Origin: Temnopleurus reevesii
Lineage: Eukaryota; Echinodermata; Echinoidea; Temnopleuroida; Temnopleuridae
Assembly (NCBI GenBank): GCA_036244855.1
Contig: BQKZ01001574.1
Span: 44,455 to 108,454 of the forward strand
DNA length: 64,000 nt
Direction of reading: 5' to 3'
Under the pieces are notes generated by a model. That model was not told the DNA's origin, searched no databases, and saw only the letters and a list, made by a program, of their open reading frames with translations. Shown here piece by piece: positions 24,441 through 35,180 of this stretch (positions are counted from its first letter, which is position 1; each line of letters opens with the position of its first letter). Made by a program: the position numbers and the translations under genes.

Positions 24441-26954
24441 ACTCACACAACCACCACTTTTTTCACCAGTCGACCTTATAATGAAGGACAGCTTGAAATC
24501 CTTTATATATATCTCACAAATAATTTACTTGGTTGTATTGTAACTATTGTATACAACGAATCTGCGCTTAAAAGTCTAAGGCCGTGCATTAATGATTAAA
24601 TGACGCAAAAATCTTGTATATACCTTGTATTGAGCTTGCAAATATAGTATCTGGTATTTTGCTCCAAGAAATGAGCCATTTATTCATAAAAATAAATATT
24701 GATTAATGAATCATTTAATTTAATGCTTGAATATTTATGACAGCGATTGTAACAGTTGTGAAATAAAACCCATTCCTTTTATTTCAATACCAAATATTCA
24801 AAGGTTACATGATCCTCTAATATATTTTGTTGTTCCATTCATGTGCATGTATTTAATGTGTGTCTTAAAGCCATTTAATTTATTAAATGTGCCATTTATT
24901 CTATAATGTTTTATGAGAAAAATTATAGATTGTCATATAGAATATATTTGTGTTTGATTTTACATTTTTTAAATTGCTCCTAAAAAGTGTGTAATTTTCG
25001 ATTTATTTCATGTCGTAATTATGGTTCTGGCCAAAAATATATTTCTTTGAAACTAGCAAAAATGACATGCGAGGCATGCGATATCGGAGGAATCGCGCCA
25101 GTCATATGTAACATCCACGCAAGAACCATACATCAATTTAATGGGATATTCATTTATACATGAGCTCACGTGTGATCGCGATAGATTTTCTATTACGAGT
25201 GCGAGGCGTGTCCAGGCAAAAACCACAAATTTCCCCATCATATTCCAAATCATTCATGATATTTCATAAGCTTTATAATCTCAGTAATGATGTAAGTGTG
25301 TAAATTAAAACGTTTAGAGAGGTGTTAATCAAAATTATATCATTTTAGGCGTTTTTGCAATTTTCACTGTTTCGTCATCTACTGAAGATAGTAAAGTAGT
25401 ATTGCACTCGAGGCGTGTCCCGGCTTGCAATGGCGTGTCGTAACAATGCCCGAGTGATTGAAAGAGAGTGACGCTATCAGCTGATCAAAGTCCTTCGCCT
25501 TTTCAAGGTTCCTATTCCCAATTCCATTTTCAACGTCATGCATTTTTAATAGATTCAGTGGTTTGTGCAAATTTATGCACTCCCCTACCGTGCCAGGAAC
25601 GAAAGTATGTATATATATTCGTGTATATTGATCAATGTAGTTAGTGAATGTCTCCTGCTGTTTGATGTATATTTTGTAATAAAAGGAGTGCCTATTTTGT
25701 ATAAAACCATGTCTATATTGAATTTGTTAATGAATATTACAATCTTCATAGCGTTCGATTATAATGGGATTTTTGGCAATCACAATTTATTAAGCTACGA
25801 TGGTTGAAAGTCATGTTTCCGGAAATGATTTGCAAATTTTAAAGAAATCAGGTCATGGGCGACAATATTCTTTACAAGAGAAAGTCTCAGGAATCTTTCC
25901 GGTTTTGTTCTTCATAAATTGGTTAAATATTAAAGACATGATATTGATATCTAAGATGGTTTAGAGATCAGAGTGGGCGTATTTACACAGCAGTTTGCGT
26001 AACCTATAAAGTAAGTACTCTTCCGAAAAAACTTGAAAAAAGATGTCTCCTCTGTCATAACGCGCACTCTGACATTTCACTACAAGCGACTGGTCAGCAT
26101 TTTGAAGTGACATTGTAGCTGCGATAATCGATAAATAGAGAGAGCTGGGAAATTAGTATGACGTCATCAATCAGACCTGTCGTCTGATTCGAGGTGTATT
26201 AGGTGTATATATAGCAATGGGTTAATTGAAATGATTTGGATGGTATATGCAAACACTGTGGATTAATCTCAAAGCCATGATTCGACGGAGAATGGGGAAT
26301 GTCATCGATAAACGCCCAAGTGAGTCGTTACCTTGCATTGCGTAATTGAACACACCGCGATCGCCTGCGAGTGGGACTATATAAAGCGTGAATGTCAGGG
26401 ATTCCTCGCAGACGCACGCTTCTGAATGAACTTCAACGAGAAATCCATCGCGTTGCATCACTCGTGGAGCCATCAACGCCAATCGAAAGTGATTAGAGCT
26501 TGAGAGGAATAGAATCACGTTAAAAAGAAAACAAATCTCACCCGATAGACCAGGAAGCCACTGCAATGAACCCAAAAAGTGCGATTTCGTCCATTTTTCT
26601 CCATCCGTAAACGGTTGATCCGGGCCGGGAAACGACACCGTAAACCGCGAATAGCTGGAGGCGTTGTGTGCATAGGACGCTAAGACACGCTGGTGTTGTC
26701 TTGCAATGATGCCGTGATTGATCTGTGATGTCCTCTATTGTCAAGTTCATCGTCAAAAGGGGTGTTTAAAAAGTCATCTTGGTAATGAGGCTCTATTATT
26801 ACGCCCGCGGGAGGCTCACAGGCGGGGGTTCACTTCGTTTTGGGGCCAGGAATGCCCTCCCTCTAGTCTCCGACGGTTTCTGTGTTCTGTGCCTAAACTT
26901 TGCAGCGTCCCAGTAAATATTTTGACGGATCTGTATAACTGTGACTTCGGGCGC
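24441..26954. other. Non-coding, unassigned
   Basis: Mostly AT-rich. Around 25055-25215 and 25400-25440 the words CGAGGCGTGTCCAGGC and CGAGGCGTGTCCCGGC recur, hinting at an old dispersed repeat. 26220-26900 is GC-richer with overlapping frames but no family motif. Confidence 0.5.
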
Positions 26955-27640
26955 GGAAAACGCTTGAATGAAACGAGCAGAGGAATTATTTGGAAATCTT
27001 ACAGAAAGAGAGATGAACTTGGCACGAAATTGTTATCCAGTTAACCTGTTGCGCCAATATCAGTAGTTTTGAACTTGTATTTCGGTAGACAGTCTTGAAG
27101 AAAATTTGGGGGTCGGATCGTCCATGCGTGGAATACTCTTGAATGAAACGAGTAAAGGCATTTCCGAAAGCTCACAGAGAGGGAGATGAACTTGGCACGA
27201 GAAATTTTCATCCAGTTAACCTGTTGCGCCAATCTCATTATTTTTTAACTTGTATTTCGGCAGACAGTCTTGAAGAAAATCTGGGGGTCGGATCGTCCAT
27301 GCGTGGAATACTCTTGAATGAAACGAGCAAAGGTTTTTCTATGAAAGCTCACTGAGAGGGAGATGAATTTGATACGATGTTGTCCAGTTAACCTGTTGCG
27401 CTAATCTCAATAGTTTTGAACTTCTATTTCGGCAGACAGTCTAAGAAAACATTTGGGGATTGGATTATCTGAGNTCTTGAATGAAGCGAGCAAAGGCATC
27501 TTCCGAAAGCTCATAAAGAGGGAAATGAACCTGGCACGAACTTGATATCCAGTTAAACTGTTTCACCAATCTCATTAGTGGAGAACTTGTATTTCGGCAG
27601 ACAGTCTTGAAGAACATTTTGAAAATTTGATTGTTCTGTT
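26955..27640. repeat. Four tandem units of about 175 bp
   Basis: CTTGAATGAAACGAGCA marks units at 26963, 27138, 27313 and 27476, giving periods of 175, 175 and 163. Each also has GAGATGAACTTGGCACGA, ATCCAGTTAACCTGTTGCGC, CTTGTATTTCGGCAGACAGT and TTGGGGGTCGGATCGTCCAT. The last unit is shorter and contains the unresolved base at 27474. Confidence 0.88.
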
Positions 27641-30600
27641 TGTGTTCTGATAATAGTTTTGGATTGCACTTCGAATATCTCATATTGGAATACACTGGGA
27701 CCGGTATCGACAAAAGCTAAAGGACTGGTGAGTTAAAAATGAAATTGCTAATACTGTCAGTAGTCGTATATCTACAGTCACACTTTGGAAAGGTCTATTG
27801 ACACGGGTAAATCTTAATTGATTGAGGTTTCAAACTGGAAGTTTAGGTCTCTTAAAATGGTTTTCATATATGTTTCGGAAGTTTCAATTGTATTTATGAT
27901 AGAGTAAGATAGAGTAAAAAAGAATCTCCTCATCTGCATTGCATCTGAATTTGTTTCCTTAGCTGATAAATCTTCCAAGACTATTGTGCAACATTGTCTT
28001 AAGTATGCTCCAAAATGATACAAATGGATCTGACATGTAGTGAACAGATATCAAAAAGACGTCAATCATACTAATATCCCTGTGGATTATTGAAACAAAA
28101 TCCACTTAGAAGACAATAGAATAATGATTATTGTGTTAGAATTGACATTTGATACCAGATTTTCGAGTGAAATTGAACGCGAGAATAATGAATACAATCC
28201 TTGTTACTTGGCATATTTTTTCAAAAATGTAGGCGTTAAACGAAGCGTGTAATAATATTATCCATTCCTTCTCTGAAAAAAAAAATCAGGGTTTTCATCT
28301 CTCTTGGGGGAATGTAGCGGACACGAGATGGTGATGACTTTAATGGTTAACCAGTCTAACCCTGTCAATCCAAATCAATGTCCAATGCTAAATACCCTTC
28401 TTGAAGGCTTTTCAGCGGATCTTACATGAAAAGTTGAACCTTATACAAAGTGTCTTTACCTCACATTTTCTGTATGACTCGGCATGCCTTTCCTGGATAA
28501 GTGCATGACCGCGGAAGCGGGAGCTATTGGCTGTAGTCCCTACCCCTTGGTTTTGAGTAAGCATGTGAAATTGTATAGCGACCCATATATTTGTAATGTC
28601 CGTTATCCTTTCCTTCTGTACAAACACATACACAGACGCACATATACCTATACCTACATAAAATCACACACGTGCACATGTTTTCGTCCTAAGATCATTG
28701 CGCAAGTTCCGAATATCTTGGTAATAAGATGTTTCTATATATGTAAAATTATACTCTTTTGTTTGAGCTTAAAATGCTCTGGGTTGTGTTGCATAAAGTT
28801 GTTTGTAAATCTACACACGATTCTACATTGCCTATACATTTTTATTTCTGAAAATTCGTCCGTTGAAAAAAAAAGATCCACTTCCTAGAAGGGGGAACCT
28901 TTTGGTTGTGTTATATACAGATAGGTGGAAACTCAGTCATGAAGTCTCTTTTGACCATAAGCCGTATCATGGGCTCGAACTGTATGACCTGTACATGTGA
29001 CCTACTCATCACGACTTACCTATTAGGGTAATTATGCTTGTATTCTAAACATTTCGATGGTCAAGAGTTGGTTGCCCGCTAACTGGTCGTCGCTTGAGGG
29101 AAGCCCCACCTTGACCAACCAGCTTGAAATGTTTTCCTTCGAAACTGAGATTAGTGATTCGCCATTTCCTCGCTGTGATGAAAGAAACCACTAGGGGGCG
29201 TCCCAGACGGCTGATGTCAAATATCTCGCGGCGATTCCTTTTGGCTTAGGTCGTGTAAAGTGTTTTGTTTTCCGAGATTCTGCAAATACTTTTCTAGTTA
29301 TAGACAGGAGTGCAGGGTCACTATACAGTTGTTCTACAATGTGCCATTAAAAGTGTATTACAAAAGTGTATTAATATCAAACGCTGGGTGAACTAATTAG
29401 GGAATGCACATTGATTCTCGATGAATTGTTTTGAATTTGATATATTTTATATAAGAAGAATGCCGCCATATACTGCAGAATAAAGCATAATACAAATTGT
29501 TCTTATGTTCATTGGTCGGAATCATTTTCTCACAGTTGTCTTCCTCTCTAGAATACTTATAGGTTATATATCCTTATGAGAGCAAACATTCTGCGACAAA
29601 TTTTAAAGTATCCTTGACATTTTTACAAAAGGCGAGTCAATTTGCCATGTGCGTATTGTTGAGTGTAATCCCTTATCAGCTACACTATTTAACACCTAAA
29701 AGGTTTTGTACGCATTTTGGCACAATTTCACACGTCTAAGGAAAGAGTTCATCTGTGTATACACTTAAGGAGTACACGCAATAGTCAGAGTAAGCGTTCT
29801 ACTGTTTGCAGTGCCTAAGCTGGTGGCTCGTACAATGTAGTCCCTATACCTTCATAATTGATTCAGTAAAGTTAACATATCCCCCATTAAATCATATTTG
29901 ATGAAGATATATTGAATTTTTGTACTCATTTATGAAAAGATATGCATCGTATTTCCAACTTTTCCCCTTTTTATTCCAAAGTTAAACTGTGAAAATAACA
30001 TTTACCTGTACATCACTAATCCAATGCAAAAACACCAAGATATTCATATTTACTCAACACTAACTGCGTAGATACGCATCACAAGATAAAGACCACAATT
30101 TCAATGCCGCCCGCGGAGAGTGGTGCCGAGGGAGTAACCGTTTCTCCGAGATAGCAATCATGCCCTCACTTCACATCCATCGGCTTGAGATGGGACAAGT
30201 GTCTCTGCGTGGACACATGTCTCGGCGGTGCTCAGTCGGAACTAGGTTAAGTCTGAATGAGGAGATGGGCGCGATGCATAGATGCAGGCGATCTTTTCCA
30301 AGTTCAATACCCGGTCAGGAGTTCTACTCACTTTCCCCCGGTGCTACATCGGCCCTTCATGGGGACGTACAAATCAATAATATGTTTATTGAATATATCG
30401 AATTCATTGCCAAGACTGGGTGTTAGTTTTCGTAAAGGTTATGGAGTCATGTTCCCTTCATGTTGGGAACAGACTGATTTTATCACTTTGATGCAAAATG
30501 ATATGGACATTGTATACAGACATGGCTAATAACTAGACAACTACATTAGCTTGGAAGTGTCGCAAATCAAATTATTTACTTACTATGAGGTGCCCATTTT

Positions 30601-31707
30601 CCGAAGATATTGGTCAATTTTACGTTCACAGTATTTCAGGGTATTCTTGAGTTTCGATAGAAAAGTTGCATTTTGAATTTAAACAAAATACACAAAAAGT
30701 ATACCTTTACTATATACCCTTTACCAAAGCAAATTCAAGTTTTGACAAAGGAATTGCAACTAGATTGTGTGTGCACGTTTAAATTTGACGTTATCGCGCA
30801 CACATAAGGGGAATATCAATTTTTCAAAAAATCACAATGATTCTAGTAGTGAATGGTTTTGATATAGCAGAAAAGGATCACAATATGTTATCTCTACTCA
30901 GCAATGAATTCAGAATATAACGCAATGTGAGAAGTTTCGTTGTATTATTATTCCCATTGTAATACTGATAATGGGACTTAGAAAATACCGGAAACGATCT
31001 TAGTTAGATGTTGACATACAGACGCTTTACATTGCATTGCACTGGAATTCCTTCCATGAAATTTCCCAAGCTATGTCACAACATTATGCTTGAAATGTGG
31101 GTCACATTTCACAAATATAAGACACACAAACACTCATCTTTGAGTTGTTTGTATTTTTCATCAAACAACATGTTTTCTTCGTCGGGTTTTTACAAGTGCT
31201 CTCGAGTCATCGTCGCTGGCGACATCGGTTTGGTTTGTCTGAGGTTGGATCGCAGTGAGGGGGCTGTACCCCGAGTCGGGACATGTCGATCACCTCTGTT
31301 TGAACATGGGGACGTGGGAGGATGGCATTTATTCGGTAGAATTATGTAGAATAAACGCGAGCAGTGGTTTCTCCCTATTTTTTTCCTTGTAATTTGTAGG
31401 GATGAGCTCTGTATCATTTGGGGTGTTTGCTGTGTGCTTGTCTGTTTAGGTTTTTACAGGATTCTCCTTTTCTTGATATAAAATGTCATAACATCGCATA
31501 ATACCCCTCTCAATGCAGTTGTTTGAATGATGTTTATTAATATGTACAGGCTGACAAACATGCACACACGAAACACACATAAATGCACAAATATCCCCCC
31601 GCACACACACTCTTATATGGTTGGTACAATTGCTTTGTATTTTTGTTACCTATTTCTTTCTTTTTACCTCGTTCTTTCCATCCACTTCTTCCTCGCTATT
31701 TACCCAC
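27641..31707. other. Non-coding apart from the CTCF-like motif
   Basis: No protein-like ORF. Frames at 28484-28888, 30160-30529 and 31008-31349 lack family motifs or plausible splice partners. Confidence 0.55.
29188..29200 (+). promoter_or_regulatory. CTCF-like motif
   Basis: CCACTAGGGGGCG fits the core of the bilaterian CTCF consensus (CCASYAGRKGGCR) at all 13 positions. By a rough degenerate-match estimate about 0.06 such sites are expected by chance in both strands of the window. Occupancy is unknown. Confidence 0.35.
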
Positions 31708-32168
31708 ACTAATCATGGCGAGATTACACCTCCCCCATAAAAGGGCCCCAATATTCTTGACCATAGAAAACCCCAAATCCAAGATGGCGACGGCTAGCAG
31801 ACCACTCATCTCAAGGCCGGCAGACGATGCATGAAAAAAAAAGAGAAAGAGAGAGAAGCATGGCCTGGGCAGCGTTTCACCAAATCGTTCTTAAAGTTAA
31901 GAACGACTTTGAGAAATACTGAAGCACGTTAACGAGTNACTAATCATGGCGAGATTACACCTCCCCCATAAAAGGGCCCCAATATTCTTGACCATAGAAA
32001 ACCCCAAATCCAAGATGGCGACGGCTAGCAGACCACTCATCTCAAGGCCGGCAGACGATGCATGAAAAAAAAAGAGAAAGAGAGAGAAGCATGGCCTGGG
32101 CAGCGTTTCACCAAATCGTTCTTAAAGTTAAGAACGACTTTGAGAAAAACTGAAGCACGTTAACGAGT
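31708..32168. repeat. 230-bp near-identical direct duplication joined by a single N
   Basis: 31708-31937 and 31939-32168 are each 230 bases, start ACTAATCATGGCGAGATTAC and end GCACGTTAACGAGT. I see one difference (GAGAAATAC against GAGAAAAAC). The only base between them is an N at 31938. Confidence 0.93.
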
Positions 32169-32526
32169 GTAATCCTCATTAGGCCATTCAGCACAAGAAC
32201 TGGTACCAGTCGTGCGTAAAGTCGTTCCTAAAGTCTTTCTTATCTTGGTGAAATGCCGTCCGGGTTTCCTTGGAGACACTTTCCCGCCATTTCGAGGGTT
32301 TGAAGTGTCCGGATGTGTGAGCTCTAGCGCCGATCGTCAGCCTACAGCCCCGGCCGAAATGGCGGCTATATTTAGGCCACCGTCCGCCAGCAATGTTTTA
32401 CCAAATGGTGCTGCAGTCACATATCTGCTATTGAATATTTAATAGGTAGCGTTTGACTAGCGTTAATTGAATTTATTTGACAGTTTCTATGCACAAGAAG
32501 CACATTTGGCTGATGATCAGATGTTA

Positions 32527-32612
32527 GCATGTGCGTACGCCGAGGGCAAGCGTATACAACATCAGTCGAACGTCTGTCCTGTGTCTCTGTGCGCTCAGGG
32601 AGTGTCAAATAT
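32527..32612. mobile_element. Family B fragment
   Basis: An internal fragment with CGTACGCCGAGGGCAAGCGT, GTCGAACGTCTGTCCTGTGT and GTGCGCTCAGGGAG matches the middle of family B. Neither terminus is present. It lies 25 bases upstream of the SINE head at 32637. Confidence 0.5.
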
Positions 32613-32636
32613 ATGCAGCAAACATTAGTTGGAAGT

Positions 32637-33075
32637 GTAACGGTATAGTGGTTTACACTCTCGCCTTTCAACCAGACAATCAAGGTTCGAATCCCACACA
32701 TGGGGTCAATTTCCTCAAGCAAGAAAACCATTAATTCTCTACTGCACTCAACCCATATGAAGTTAATGTGTACATATCACTTAATACACACAAAAAACAA
32801 GAACTCACATATTTGAGTAATGTGACACTATAATGACACACAGTTGAGTATTTTCATTGATATACTCACCGGTGTGTCATTATAGTGTCACTTTTTGCGA
32901 CTTTACTCAGATCCATGAGTTCTTGTTTTTTGTGTGTAGCTCCAAGGCTAAACCCTTGTTAAGAACACTGACTTTGTAAAGCACATAATACTTCTGACGA
33001 TGAGGTGAAATAAAGTACTTCATAAACGTTCAGTATTATTATCATTAGTAGTAGTAGTGGTAATAGTAGCATTAG
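32637..33075 (+). mobile_element. tRNA-derived SINE split by mini-element H
   Basis: The head has GTAACGGTATAGTGGTTTAC (A-box region) and AAGGTTCGAATCCCAC (B-box). The body CAATTTCCTCAAGCAAGAAA and GCACTCAACCCATATGAAG matches the SINE at 42466-42798. The palindromic element H interrupts it at 32785-32938. The 3' part continues with CTTTGTAAAGCACATAATAC and ends in an ATTATTATCATTAGTAGTAG tail. Confidence 0.75.
32785..32938. mobile_element. Palindromic mini-element H nested in a SINE (TA flanks)
   Basis: The arms TACACACAAAAAACAAGAAC and GTTCTTGTTTTTTGTGTGTA are perfect inverted repeats; a second pair, GTGACACTATAATGACACAC and GTGTGTCATTATAGTGTCAC, lies inside. TA at both ends fits a mariner-like TA target. 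The flanks (tRNA-derived head on the left, SINE 3' body on the right) belong to one retroposon. Confidence 0.8.
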
Positions 33076-33654
33076 TACTAGTACTAATATTACATTACTC
33101 AAAATAAGTTAAGAATCACTCTAAAATGTGTATACTCATGTGAATAATAATCAAGTTCTTATATATCTGGAAATGACCAAACGCAGCTGTTTTGAATGTT
33201 ACCAAACGCCTTGTCATCAATTTCACGCATAAGTAACTTCGCATATCAAGTGAAGTCTCTCGCACCATTACAAATCCTAAAGTGCAGCCATTCTGAAGTG
33301 ATACAATAAGGAAGAGATCCTTAACTTATATTAGCGTAATGTAATATTTTTATTAGGTATACGTTGGTCATTAACACAAATGTGTGACTGACCCCTTAGC
33401 AGCATTTGAACTTTCCCAATGATTAGACATTAACGAGACTTCATGTCCAGATAAAAGGCATCAAATTACACACTTCGAGACATTCTTGCTATGAAAAGTG
33501 GACATTAGTAATATATCTTCTTGGGACCACGTCTTCATTTCCGTCCATTTTGATGTGTTGCCGCCTTTATCAATCAATAAATGGGTCGTCTATGTGTTAT
33601 TAATTTCATATTTGATTGTTACATCGGGATTTCTTTCAAACATATTTCTCTAAA

Positions 33655-33989
33655 ATTCCCTTTGACCCCTTTTCTTTCTCTGTCTCCCTGTCTCTCCTTC
33701 ATTCCAATCCACCCGAACCCAACCATAAACTATCATTTTTACTTACATCTTCCTCTTTCTCTTTTCTTTCTTTTTTCTCTTTTCCTTTCTCTTTCTTTTT
33801 CGCTTTCCCCTTTTCTCTTTCGTTTTCTCTTTCTCTCGCTCTTCCCTTGCCCTTCCTCTTTCTCTTGGCTTTTCTTTCTCTTTTTCTTCCCCTTTCCCTT
33901 TCTCTTTCTCTCTCTCTCTCTATATATATTTTCACCAAAATATTTTTTTCGAAATTTGTCTCCTCCCTCTGTTTCTATTGCACTCCCTA

Positions 33990-34020
<31 letters not shown>

Positions 34021-34080
34021 CGTTTTCTCTTTCTCCTTTTCTTTTTTTTCTCTCTCTTTCCATGTCTTGGTGGTAATCTG
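33655..34080. repeat. Long polypyrimidine tract
   Basis: Over 400 bases almost entirely C and T on the plus strand (TTTCTCTTTCT-type runs), broken by a TATATATATT patch near 33921. It yields long Ser/Leu/Phe or Glu/Lys/Arg frames on the two strands that show no protein-like composition. Confidence 0.9.
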
Positions 34081-34639
34081 TCTCATTATATTTTCTAAGT
34101 CGGTCAATATTTTTCTAACTCTCTTCTTCCATTAGAAACTGGTTCTTGTTCTGTCCCCTCTACCACTTGAAATACACGCGCACTAAAAAAAAACGCTAAC
34201 TCTCTCTCTTTCTGTTGCTTTTTTTTTTTTAATTCTTTTCATGCTTTAATCTTTTTCTATCACTCTATCTCTCTGCGTATCTACTGCTTCATTAAAATCA
34301 CTCTCCCCTCCAAGTATACAATGATGTATCTCAGATTGAAGTGCAAACCTGACTCGATTTCTATTTTCGTATCCCAACTCATAACTTCGGCTCATTTAAG
34401 GGTATTCCCCGAAGGCGCCATTAACCTACAATAAAACCTGCTATTTTGAGGTGTTGATGTCGGGGATAGCTTACGCAATCATCAAGAAACCTGATGTAGT
34501 TTAGATTATTGCGCCATTGAGTCCCACACGACTCATCAACGCTGATTAATGTTTATAGAAAAGACAGTGAAATGACACGGATTCATCAAATATATTTTAA
34601 AAACTTGTCATATCACACGATGTGCATTTGTCTTCTCGC

Positions 34640-34991
34640 TCGTCAGCAATGATGTGTGAGTGTGTGGGCGATGTGGTGAAGTGTGTGGGCGCTGTGGTGT
34701 AGTGTGTATGTGTACAATGTGCAATCGTGTATTGTGCGTGTGTGATAGTGGATATGTGTAATAATGTGTGGGCTTGTGTATGAGAGTGTGTGCGTGTATA
34801 TGTGTCTGATTTCCATGCAGTCGTGTCTCATGTGTGTAATATGTGCATGTAATTAAATGTGATTACATGTAATGATAGTGGATGTGTGTAGTAATGTGTG
34901 GGTTAGTAAGTGAGCGTGTGTGCGTGTACGTGTACGATCTCCAGTCGTGTCTGTACTATGTGTGTACTATGTGTGTGTAATTAAATGTGTG

Positions 34992-35027
<36 letters not shown>

Positions 35028-35180
35028 TAATATGTGGATAAGGAAAGTGCAAGTGCGTGTGCGTGTACGTATACAATGTCCAACCGTGTCGCATGTGTGT
35101 AATTAATGCGTGTAATTAAGTGTGGGATGTGTGTTTGTGTAGTAATGAGTGGGTTAGGGTATGTGTGTGGTGTAATTTGC
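34640..35180. repeat. GT-rich imperfect tandem repeat (unit about 150 bp)
   Basis: Blocks TAATAATGTGTGGGCTTGTG, TGTGCGTGTACGTGTACGAT, CCAGTCGTGTC and GTGTAATTAAATGTG recur three times with changes. A pure GT run occupies about 34991-35026. Minus-strand ORFs rich in His and Thr are repeat artefacts. Confidence 0.75.

Noticed and set aside
26222..26756. Overlapping minus-strand ORFs of 138 and 72 codons
   Set aside because: There is no recognisable motif and no compatible splice partner; the GC-richer composition alone is not enough.
33581..34135. Long ORFs on both strands (up to 184 codons)
   Set aside because: They are translations of a polypyrimidine tract: Ser/Leu/Phe-only on one strand and Glu/Lys/Arg-only on the other, with no domain pattern.
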